DNA from: Halicephalobus mephisto
Lineage: Eukaryota; Nematoda; Chromadorea; Rhabditida; Panagrolaimidae
Assembly: GCA_009193035.1 (NCBI GenBank)
Contig: SWDT01000483.1
Span: 124,001-188,000, forward strand
Direction of reading: 5' to 3'
DNA length: 64,000 nucleotides
Part shown: piece by piece, positions 46,301 through 57,200 of the stretch
Layout of the letters: every line of letters begins with the position of its first letter
How positions within the stretch are numbered: the stretch's first letter is position 1
The notes under the pieces: generated by a model
Told to the model about the DNA's origin: nothing
The model's database searches: none
Seen by the model: the letters and a program-made list of their open reading frames with translations, nothing else
Position numbers and translations under genes: made by a program

Positions 46301-48950
46301 AAGTCGAAGATTTTCAAAATTGTTTTAGTGGACCGCCCTCGGGGTTGATTCCCTGAGGAATTCCAGCGGAAGTGGAATTCTTCGCTTCTCCTTTGTTTCA
46401 GAATCCATTTTGCCATTTTGAAAAAACCAAACTAGTCATATTTTGACTAAGAAACCAAACTTCCGTTCGAGACCCAAAAAACGAATTTTTAAAATTCTTT
46501 TTTTTAATTTTGTTTTTTTTTTCAAATTTATATATTATTAGAATCAGTAAAAATTGAAACATAATTGTGTAAAGAAAATAAAAATATTTAAATTAAAAAA
46601 AAATAAAAATATTCAAATTAAAAAAAAAGTAAAAAAATATTTAAATTTAAAAAAAGTAAAAAATATTTAAATTAAAAAAAAACAAAAAATATTTAAATTT
46701 AAAAAAAAAACAAAAATACTTAAATTTGAAAAAAACAAAAAATATTTAAATATAAAAAAAAATTTAAAAATTTAAATTTAAAAACTAAAAAAAAATTTCA
46801 ATGACTCTTGAATGGAAAGTTTTTTTTCGAAATAATCTCAGGTTGACGTTTCTGTTTTAATAAATATCCCTTTACGTCGAAAAATAAAAACACATATCTC
46901 GGATTATTCTGACAAGAAAAAATAATTTTCTCTTTGGGACCCATTGAAAAATTTCCTTCGCTTTTTTAATTTTAGTTTTTTTTAATTTTAAATTTTTTTT
47001 AATTTAATTTTTTTTTAATTTTTTTTTTTAAAATTTTAATTTTTGAGAAGTTTTAGAATCTTGTAGTGGATTCTGGAAGTTATCAAAGAATTTACAATTT
47101 ATAAAAATTTTATTATTTTAAAAATTTCTACAAGATTTTTTAAAATTTTCGATGAAATTCAGAGCGATTTTAAATTTTTTTTTTCAATTTTGGAAAGTTT
47201 TAGAATCTTTATTAAAACTTCTATAATTCCAAAAAAATCTTCTACAAGATTCTGAAGTCTTCTAGAATCTTCCATAAATTTCTTCTTCCATTTTCGAAGG
47301 TTTTTGAATTTACATAAAACTTCTAAAATTCCAAAAAAATCTTCTACAAGATTCTGAAGTCTTCTAGAATTTTTCATAAAATTCTACAAAATTTCGAAGG
47401 TTTTTGAATTTACATTAAACTTCTATTAAATTCCCAAAAAATATTCTACAAGATTCTGAAGTCTTTCAGAATCTTTCATAAAATTCTGCAAAATTTCGAA
47501 ATTTTTTCAATTTTAGAATTTATATAAATCTTTAAGAAATCTCCCAGAAGATTCTGAAGTTTTATAAAATTTTCTATTTGATTTTAGAAAATTTTGAAAT
47601 GTCTTCTTCCGTTTCCGAAAATTTTAAATATGAAAATCCAAAAGTTGAATGACGTGTTTTTTGTCAAATCTGGTCAAATTTTGCAATTTCTTTTTTACTT
47701 GCTAATTCCTCGCCTTCGCTTTTTCTAATGAGAATGGAAAAATGAAAATTAACCTCAGTTTCCATTTTGGGCCGGCTTATCTCCTTTTGACCTAACTAGT
47801 TTGTCCATTAATTTGTTCCTAAATTAGCTTTCGGACTTGATATCCTTTAAAGATTTACCAAATTAATAAAGAAGCGGATAATGTTCCTAAATTAAATTAT
47901 TATAGAAAATTTAAAATAATTTTTGTTGCAAAATGGTCCTGACGCGAATTTTTAGATTTTTAAAAAAATATTTAACTTTAATTTTCTAAACTTTTTTAAA
48001 AATATTTAATTTTAAACTTTTTAAACTTTTTTGAAAATATTTAACTTTTAAATTTTTAAACTTTTTTGAAAATATTTAATTTTTAGATTTTTAAAAATAT
48101 TTAACTTTAATTTTTTTTTAAATGTTTAATTTTTAATTTTTACACTTTTTTAAAATATTTAATTTTAAAACTTTTCAAAAAATATTTAATTAAAAATTTT
48201 TTTAAAAATACTTAACTTTTAGATTTTTTAAAAATTTTTAAGGATTTTAGAAATATTTTTGAAACTATTTTTTGTTAAAAATTAAAATTGAATTTTTTTA
48301 CGAAATGGTCCTGAAACGAATTTCTGAGTTTTGTAAATTTTTTTGAAATTTTTAATTTTTTTTTAAATTTCTAACATTTTTAACTAGATCTTGGAGATTT
48401 TAGAAAATTTTCAAAATCCATATTCGATGATTATAAAAACTATAAATTCGTGTCAGGACCATTTCGTTGAAATTTTCACTTTTAAGTTTTCTAAACTTTT
48501 TTGAGATTTTTAATTTTTTTAATTTCTAACATTTTTAACTATGTCTTGGGAATTTTTGAAATCCATATTCGATGATTATAAAAACTAGGAATTCGTGTCA
48601 GGACCATTTCGTTGAAATTTTCACTTTTAAGTTTTCTAAAATTTCTTTTTTTTTTCTAATTTTTAATATTTTTAACTAGGTCCTGGGAATTTTAGAAAAC
48701 TTTTGTAAGATTCTGGAACTTCAGAATCTTGTATTAGATTCTGGAAGTTTCTGTGGAAGTCCAGTGTCTAAAAAAAGAAAAAACACGTAAGATGGGAAAC
48801 CTCGACGCGGGGTCGACGGAAGTTGTTTCTAATTCTGTAACCAACTTCCGAAAATGGAATTCACTCTCCCTAATTTGCCCTGGGAAAACTGACAACGTTC
48901 TCTGGGTATTGTTGGCATAGTGTTCTCCGTCCTAAAAGGTCACTTCCACA

Positions 48951-49102
48951 CACAGAAAAAGTATAACTTTTGACACAGTAACAAATACAAATCGTCACTA
49001 TTACTTTTTAATTTTTGTCACAAATGTCAAATATTTATAAAATGTGACGACTATTATATTTCGCAATTGTTAGAGAACCAAAAGTTGTGTTTTTTGTACA
49101 TT
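48951..49102. mobile_element. MITE-like element, second copy
   Basis: Contains 'aacttttgacacagtaacaa' near the left end and 'aaaagttgtgttttttgta' at the right end, in inverted relation. Same family as 23855-24005 and 49200-49347. Confidence 0.5.
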
Positions 49103-49199
49103 GGAGCTGTTTCGGGTAGTGATTTTGAAAGTTCTAGTGAATTCGGATAGTGACTAGAAAGTCCTGCTTTAAATTAGAAATAGACACTATTCAAAATTT

Positions 49200-49347
49200 C
49201 TACACAGAAAAGTATAACTTTTGGTACAGTAAAAAACACAAATCGTCACTATTACTTTTTAATTTTTGTCACAAATGTCACATATTTACAAAATATGACA
49301 ATTGTTACATTTCGCAATTGTTACGAAACTAAAAATTACTTTTTTCA
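49200..49347. mobile_element. MITE-like element, third copy
   Basis: Starts 'ctacacagaaaagtataact' and ends with 'aaaaattacttttttc'. Internal 'cacaaatcgtcactattac' is shared with the copy at 48951, only about 100 bp away. Confidence 0.5.
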
Positions 49348-50198
49348 TTCATTTCGAAATAACCAAAAAATTAATTTTTTAAAATTTATTATTATTTAAT
49401 TTTTATAAACTGAACTTCTGGGAGGAGAAAACTGACTGTAAAAATTGAGAAATTTTATATTTAAAAAATTAGATTTTAAATATCGAAAATTAAAGTTTTA
49501 TAGATGGTTTTCTAAAACAAGTTATAACCCATTTTGTAGGTCTTGAGAAGTTTGTTCAGAATCAGTAATTCACTTTTGTTAAATGTTCTTCTGAAACGAG
49601 AAAATTGACTCCAAAAATAGAGAAATTTTATATTTAAAAAATTACGAAATTCCATATATCAAAAATTGGACTTAAAAGTGACCTTTTTGCGCAATCTGTA
49701 ACTTATTTTGTACTTTAACAGATACCTATTTATAATCTATTGTTCGTTTTTATCCAGTATTCTTTAGGAACGAGAAAAAAGAACAATTCTGTAAAATTGC
49801 ATCTATTGCGTGTTGGTATTTTTCAAAAATATTCTGAAACAATATATAGTTCACTTTGTAAGTTCTTAGATATATTTAGCATGCACCATTTATTTTCATT
49901 GAATATTCTTCTGGAACGAGAGAACTCAGCAATTGTGGAAAATTTCATATATCGCGTCCGAAAAACGGAAGAAAACTTCCTTAGTTGCCTGTTGAGTTAT
50001 CGATCACATTTTGAAGCGCTCGTTTTCTGCTTTAACTTTATATATTTCAATGTTTCTTTCTTGTAATGAGGCACATTTTTCCGTTAATTAAGGTTATCTA
50101 ATCAATGTTTCGAACAAAATGATCAGAAAAATGAAAACCGGAATTTGCTTAGTTGGTGGCGAACGTCCGGCAAGTTACTTTCACAACGTTTGTTTTGT

Positions 50199-50896
50199 GT
50201 TTTAACTACACTAATTTTTATAATCCCTTTTCACAGTTAGAGCTACATTTCCGATAGATTACACTGTTTAATTGGTTTTTTAACTAAGCGATCAGAAAAA
50301 GAAATAAGCGAATTTACCTGCATGTAAGTCAACGTTTCAAATAGTATTTTCAGATCGATCGTTTTCTACTTTACCTTGACTAATTTCAATAGTTCTTTTT
50401 CGTAATTAGACCTCCATTTCCCATAGATTAAAAGTATCTAATTGATTTCCCAACTAAGCGATCAGAAAAAGAAATAAGCGAATTCGCCTGCATGTTGGTG
50501 AATATCTGATCAACTACTTTTCAAGCGCTCGTTTTCTGTTTTAATTTAGCCAATGTTTATAATCCTTTTTGCAATTAGGTCCATGTTTCCCATAGATTAA
50601 AAGTATCTAATTGATTTCCCAACTTAGCGAAGAGAGAAATGAAAAAGCACATTCGCTTATTCTTCAGCGAACGCTTGACAAACTACTTTGAAGACGCTCG
50701 TTTTCTACTTGATTTTACAACTTTTAAAAGCTCTTTTTGTAATCAGATGCACTTTCCCCAGTAATTACAACCATCTAATTAGATTTCCTAGGAAAACCAT
50801 AAAAAGTGGAAAAAGTTAATTCTGAATTTGTAAATGTTTCAGTTTTTCTCCATCTAAAAATCTTCAACTAACTTGGATTACTCATTCTGGATTTAC
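50199..50896. repeat. ~700 bp block duplicated inside the DUF229 intron
   Basis: Direct, near-identical counterpart of 57507-58189; shared sequence includes 'ccgatagattacactgttta' and 'ccataaaaagtggaaaaagt'. Both copies are internally made of units of about 180 bp ('tttcccatagattaaaagta', 'aactaagcgatcagaaaaag'). Confidence 0.75.
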
Positions 50897-53854
50897 TTTT
50901 TAAACATATTAAAATAATTTATAATTCATGTTGAAATCCGACTAAAGTTAGTCCCTTTGTAAAAAAGTTCTTTGAATTATATCCTCATTATTGATTCTTG
51001 GCTTGGCTGTCCTCTAAAATCATTCTACTTTAAAATTTACAAACGGACTATTAGAGAATTTCACTGACGTACATTTCTTGAATCCTTTAGAGATTTCTAG
51101 AAAGCTTCTTTTCAGCTGTCCTAGGTTTGTACTAGATTCTAAAAAGTTTCAGAATTTTTCGTGAAATTTCAGAAGCTTGAATGAAATTGCGGAAAATTTT
51201 TTCCTAATAGATTCTAGAAATTCTAACTCTATTCTGGAAGACTTTAGGATCTTTTATGAGATTCTAGGAAGGTTCTAGAATCTTCTAACTTTATTCTAGG
51301 AAGGTTCTAGAAGTTCTAACTTTATTCTAGGAAGGTTCTAGAATCTTCTAACTCTATTCTAGGAAGATTCTAGAAGTTCTAATACTATTCTAGAAAACTT
51401 CAGGATCTTTTATTTCTATTCTAGGAAGGTTCTAGAATCTTCTATTTCTATTCTGGGAAGACTCTAGAATTTTTTGAAAGCTTGGGATTTTAGAAAATTT
51501 CAGACACTTTTTTGAACTCTAGAAACTACAATTAAGTTTTAGAAGATTCTGAAAGTTTCTATTGGATTGTAGAATCTTCTAAAAGTTTACATGAGATTCT
51601 AAAAAATATTGGAATTTTCAATTAGATTTCAGAAGATTCAAGAATATTTTACTGGATTCTGAAACGACTTACAAAGTTACGCAAAATTAAAAAATTTCAA
51701 ACTTTTTAGATTCTAAAGTATTTTGGAAATTTACATAGAATTTCGGAAAATTTTGAAATTTCCGATTAGATTTTAGAAACGAATAAAATTTCGCAAGATT
51801 TTTTAGATTCTAAATTCTTCTAGAAATTTTGAAATTTCTGATTAAATTTTAGAAACTAGAATAAAATTTCGGAAGATTCTACAATCGCTCATAAAGTTAC
51901 ACAAAATTAAAAAATTCAGAAACTTTTTAGATTCTAAAATCTTCTAGAAATTTACATAGAATTTCGGAAAATTTTGAAATTTCCGATTAGATTTTAGAAA
52001 CGAATAAAATTTCGCAAGATTTTTTAGATTCTAAATTCTTCTAGAAATTTTGAAATTTCCGATTAAATTTTAGAAACGAATAAAATTTCGAAAAATTCCA
52101 CAATCGCTTATAAAGTTACACAAAATTAAAAAATTCAGAAACTTGAACTAAATTCTAAAAGCCTCTGTTGAATTCCAGAAATTTCCAGAAGTTTTTATTA
52201 GATTCTGGACTCGTCTGGAAGCTTCCGTAAAATTTTAATGATTTGAACACATAAATGTCACGAAGTTGACTCAGGATGATAAGCTCTTTTTTCTTTGTTT
52301 TCGCTTCAAGACCCCAAAGGTCAAGTCATCCTTTCTTCCGTCTTCTGATTGCGTGGAGGATTATGCGATAAATGCATATGTTTGGTCGTATTCTGTAATC
52401 TCGAGAATAAAGGTCAAGATCCAAAATCCACTTTTAATTGACGCCCTCAATTTCGAAAAAAAACAAAATTTAAATTTTTTTTAAAACATTTTTTAAGAAC
52501 AAAACTCAATTCGAGATTCTATAATTGCCGGACCGGAAAAGCAGAGCTAGCAGAAGACTTTTTTCTTTGCTTTTCAGTGAGTTTGTTTCAGCCTGGAGCT
52601 GTTCTTTCAAGACGCGGCTTCTAGTGTAAATGTGCTTATCAATTTTGCCTCCTTCGTGTTTCAATTTTTTCTTTAAAAATCTTTAAAATTGTACTTGTTG
52701 ACCATTAAAGTGCTTTTTCTTCGGTATTTTTGAACTTTTTGATTCAGAAAAATAATTTTTAAAGTATTTCGAAATAATTTTTATTATATTTAAAAATAAT
52801 TTGTTTCAATTTTTTCTTTAAAAATCTCGAAAATTGTACTTGTTGACCATTAAAGTGTTATTTTTTTATATTTTTGAACTTTTTAAAATATCTAAAAATA
52901 ATTTTTGTTATATTTAAAAATAATTTTTATTATATTTTTAAATAATTTGTTTCAATTTTTTCTTTAAAAATCTCGAAAATTGTACTTGTTGACCATTAAA
53001 ATATTTTTTCTCGGTATTTTTGAACTTTTTCATTCAGAAAAATAATTTTTAAAATATTTCGAAATAATTTTCATATTTAAAAATTTCTTTAAAAATCTCG
53101 AAAATTGTACTTGTTGACCATTAAAATATTTTTAAATGTTTTTGATATTTTTAAATTTATTATTTATATTAATTTTTTTATTTTTTTTCAAAAATCTTAA
53201 AAATTATTTTTTTTGTTTATTAAAGTACTTTTGATATTTTTGAATTTAATATTTACATTTAAAAAAGTACTTTTTATTAATTTAAAAATAATTTTCGTGT
53301 TTAAATTTTTAGAAAAATAACAAAATTAATTTTTTCGATTTAAAAAAAATAATTTTTTAATTTTTAAAAACTTTCGAATTTTAAATTTTTATTAATTTTA
53401 ATTTCTTTATTTAAAAAAATTTTGTTTTTTAGATTTTTTAATTTTTAAAAAGTTTTATTTTTTTAGATTTTTTTGAATTTCTAAAAAATTTTGTTTTTTT
53501 TTAGATTTTTAAAAAATTTGTTTTTAGATTTTTTTGAATTTTTAAAAAATTTTGTTTTTTTTAGATTTTTTAAAAAGTTGTTTTTTTAGATTTTTTAATT
53601 TTTAAAAAGTTTTATTTTTTTTATTTTTAAGAAATTTTGTTTTTTTAGATTTTTTAATTTTTAAAAAGTTTTATTTTTTTATTTTTAAGAAATTTTATTT
53701 TTTTTTATTTTTGAGAAATTTTGTTTTTTTAGATTTTTATAAGGTTTTTTTTTAATTTTTAAGTTTTGTTTTTTGAAAAAATTGGTTTCGGTTAGTTTTT
53801 ATCCGAAAAAATAAAACCAGGTCCCAGTATTCATTTTTATATAATTTTGTCTCC

Positions 53855-54045
53855 ACTTGTGAGTCGGTTTTTCCAGAGTGCCAGAAGCAGTCGAGGACAG
53901 AGAAACAGAGAATACATCTCGGTTACTGCTGGATTGCTTCGACGGCATCAAAGACAGCCAGAGGCATCGGGGGCCGTTGGCGGCGCGAGTCTTGCTCAAC
54001 TTTGCGCTTATTTTCGGGCTACTTTTGCTGCTTGGATAGGTTCAA
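53855..54045 (+). other. GC-rich island just upstream of pkc-1 (5' UTR exon or small exon?)
   Basis: An abrupt GC-rich segment follows an acceptor-like 'gtttttccag' at 53867-53876 and ends near TAG 54037-54039. One plus-strand frame is open for about 53 codons with no ATG, and its C-terminus is hydrophobic (RVLLNFALIFGLLLLLG). Candidates are a pkc-1 5' UTR exon, an alternative first exon, or the last exon of an unseen gene. It begins about 400 bp before the pkc-1 ATG. Confidence 0.35.
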
Positions 54046-54254
54046 TTTTGGCATTTTTAAATTTTAAAAATTTAAATTTTATTTTTTATATTTTTAAAAA
54101 TCGTGATTAATAATTTTTTACAAATTTAAAAAAATAATTTTTTAGGCTACAAATGCCAGAAGGAAAAATGAATCAATAATTTTGCCAGTCATTTTCACGA
54201 CGAAACCAGTTTTAAATTTTTTTTTGAACAGTCTTTCCGAAAATTTTTTTTTCA

Positions 54255-57200
54255 ATGACAGTATTCAATGGCATCGTCAAGATAAGGGTCGTTGAAGCCC
54301 GGGACCTCCGACCTACGGAATGGTCGAAAAGATTCAACAATTCCGATTCTCAGACCCCCCTCCTCGACACCTACGTCAACGTCGACTGCGACGAGGTCCA
54401 CGTGGGACAGACCGTAACCAAGCCCAAGACCTCCACTCCGGTCTGGAACGAAGACTACAAGGTCCGTTTTTCACTTTTCTAAAAAATTGATTTTTTCAAA
54501 TCCATCTTTTCAAAGTTGTAAGTTATCGTAGGTTTAGATTTCTAGAAGTCTCCAGAATCCAGTGGAGAATTTCTAGAGCTTTAGAAATCGATTGAAAGTC
54601 CGGAAATTTGGAATTTTTACGAAAACTTGAAATTTCTAGAATCTTCCAAAATATAGTAGAAAATTCTGAAAGTTTTGAGAAGTTCTTAGATTTAGAATCT
54701 TCCAGAATCAAATAGATTCTGAATCTGTTTAAATTTTTTAGAATCAAATAGATTCTGGATATTTTTAAAATTTTAGAATCTTCCAAAATTTAATGAAGGG
54801 TTCTGAAAGTTTTAAGAAGTTTTCAGATTTAGAACCTTCCAGAATTCAATAGATTCTGAATCTTTTTAAAATTTTAGAATCTTCCAAAATCCAGTAGAGA
54901 ATTCTGAAAATTTCAATAATTTTATGAAGAATTCTAGAATCAACTCGAACGTTCTAAAACTCAAAATATTTTATTTTTGAAAGATGCTAAACTTTTTAAA
55001 TATTTTTGAAAATCCTCATTACTTTTAGAATTTTTAAACTTTTTTATTATTTTTGAAAAATTTAATTATTTAAAAAAATTTTTTTTTATTGTTTTTATTA
55101 TTTTTTATAATTTTTTTTATTTTTAAAATTTTTTTATTTTTTTTTTATTTTTTTTATTTTTTTTAAATTTTAAAAATTTTTTTATAATTTTTTATTTTTT
55201 TATAGTTTTTTATCTTTTTATAATTTTTATTATTTTTTTATTTTTTATATTTTTTAATTTTTTTTATATTTTTTAATTTTTTTATTTTAGCATGAAATTC
55301 ACGACGGAAAAGCACTCGGATTCACAGTATTCCATGACTGCGTTATTCCTCCAGATGACTTTGTGGCAAATTGTCGGATAATTTTCGAGGACCTCAAACT
55401 TAAGTCCGTTAACGATATCTGGGTAGATTTGGAACCACACGGGCAACTCCATCTGATGATCGAACTCCAGGGCTCATTTACCGAAGGTTGGTTTTTATTT
55501 TTATACATTTTTAAAGCACTTTTTTCGTCCGTAATTAGTCTAATCCCATGGGTGTAGCCGGAGGGACATTCCGTCTTCGTTCGAGATTCCTGAAAATCTG
55601 AAAAATACTTAAGGGAAAATCCTATATTTTTTAAGTTTTCAAAAATTTAAAAAAAATTAAAAAAATTTTTTTCGATAAAATTTCCAAATATTTCTAAAAT
55701 CTCGGAAAATGTCGAAAAAAAAAATTTAAATTTTTCGTTTTTGTAATTTTGGAGAAAATTGGGAATAATTTTTTATTTTAAAGTTTATTAAAAATAATGT
55801 TTTTTGAAAATTATTAAAAATAACACCTATATCACTTGTCTAAAATCTTGAAAAAACAATTTTTCTTAATTTTTTAAAGTTTTGAAAATGATTGAAAATG
55901 ATTAAAAATGATTGAAAGTGATTGAAAAATGATTGAAAGTGATTGAAAATGATTAAAAATGATTAAAAATTATCGAAAATTATCGAAAAATGATTGAAAA
56001 GGATCGAAAATTATCGAAAATGATCGAAAAATGATTGAAAAATGATCAAAAATAATAGAAAATTATCGAAAAATGATTGAAAAATGTTCGAAAAATGTTC
56101 GAAAATGATTGAAAAATGATCAAAAATAATCAAAAATAATAGAAAATGATCGAAAATAAGGACCCTGTTCCCCTGGCTACACCCGTGGTTCGATTTTTGT
56201 CTAAATGCAAAAACAGTATTTTCGTAGAAGAGCCGATTTCACACACGTTGATTGATTACTGTATTTGTTGATTCTGTTTATGTCTCCAGTCACGGTGTAT
56301 CCGTCTGACTGGACTGAATGTCTTACTGTACCTTCGAAGAATCCTCCACTGGGAGAAGTGACGATGGTTACTCTGTACATGACGTAGAATCCAGAAGAAT
56401 CTGTTGCGATTTTTAAATTCGGCAAAAAAGTTTGAGCATGTTCAATTTTTTCTAATTTAAGTGGGACACATTTTTTTTGTTTTATTTCTTGTTCCAAAAG
56501 TTGGTTGATTTTTTCGATTACGGCTTTTGCGGATTTCTGAACTCTGGAGTCGTTTACAGTAATCTGGTTTTCTCTTTGGCAGATGCAGAAGTCGTCCGGA
56601 ATGCCGGCGGATTCGCAGTTTCGCTTCTGGGGCAGGGGTCGGAGGAGGGACAAGCCCCTGAGGACCCGGGGTTCCGTGTCTTCCCGGACCAAGTCCCCCC
56701 AAGTGTCGTTTCTGGAAAGAGAAATTACGTCCTTCAAAGTCGCATAAAGGTCCCAAAACGACGTTAATTGACGTGAATTTTCTTTCATCACAGATTCCAA
56801 TTCTGGAAATTTTTCTTTCAAAAATTTCGGAATATTCATGCTGAAAAACGGCATTCGTTCTTCTATCCGTCCGATGACGGATTGTCTTATCGGATCGAAT
56901 CTGTGACCATGGTCGGCAAAAACGAAAACAAAACTGTCCTCGAGATACGGTTTCATTTTCGTGAAAAATTTCGAAATGTCCTCATCCCCGACGGCGACCT
57001 GGTTCAGCCAGTCATGTCCCAATTCCGTGAGCCAATTCAAGGCGAAAATAGGGACATTCTGACCAGCGTACTTGGTGATGAAGTCTTCCAGATAGGCAAT
57101 CTGAATCCTGTGACAGGGGTTGTTACCGTAACAGAGATGAGTCGATCGTCTGTGGAGGAAGCTACCGTATAGCTGAAGCCAGAAGGGCCTGAAGTAGTGA

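Larger units (their letters stand above)
40378..54254. repeat. 13.9 kb interval upstream of pkc-1, repeat-rich
   Basis: No convincing gene. Tandem blocks: 40430-40850 (about 60 bp, 'acaaaatggtcccgaaacga'); 41220-41990 (about 150 bp, five copies, 'gagggttgatttcgaaattt'); 42100-42470; 43230-43800 (about 120 bp, 'tgagaccagaaaagaaaaa'); 43950-44390, 44590-45110 and 45350-46140 (A/T-only); 47160-47560 (TTC/GAA); 48400-48700; 51240-52240 (TTC/GAA); 52660-53120 (about 120 bp, 'ttgtacttgttgaccattaa'); 53430-53760. MITE-like elements lie at 48951 and 49200. Positions 49380-50930 share sequence with 57290-58190. GC-richer islands lie at 44395-44585, 46225-46440, 48780-48950, 52255-52660 and 53855-54045. 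Confidence 0.6.

Noticed and set aside
49740..50066. 108-codon open frame
   Set aside because: Lies in repeat sequence related to the DUF229 intron; no domain or splice context.
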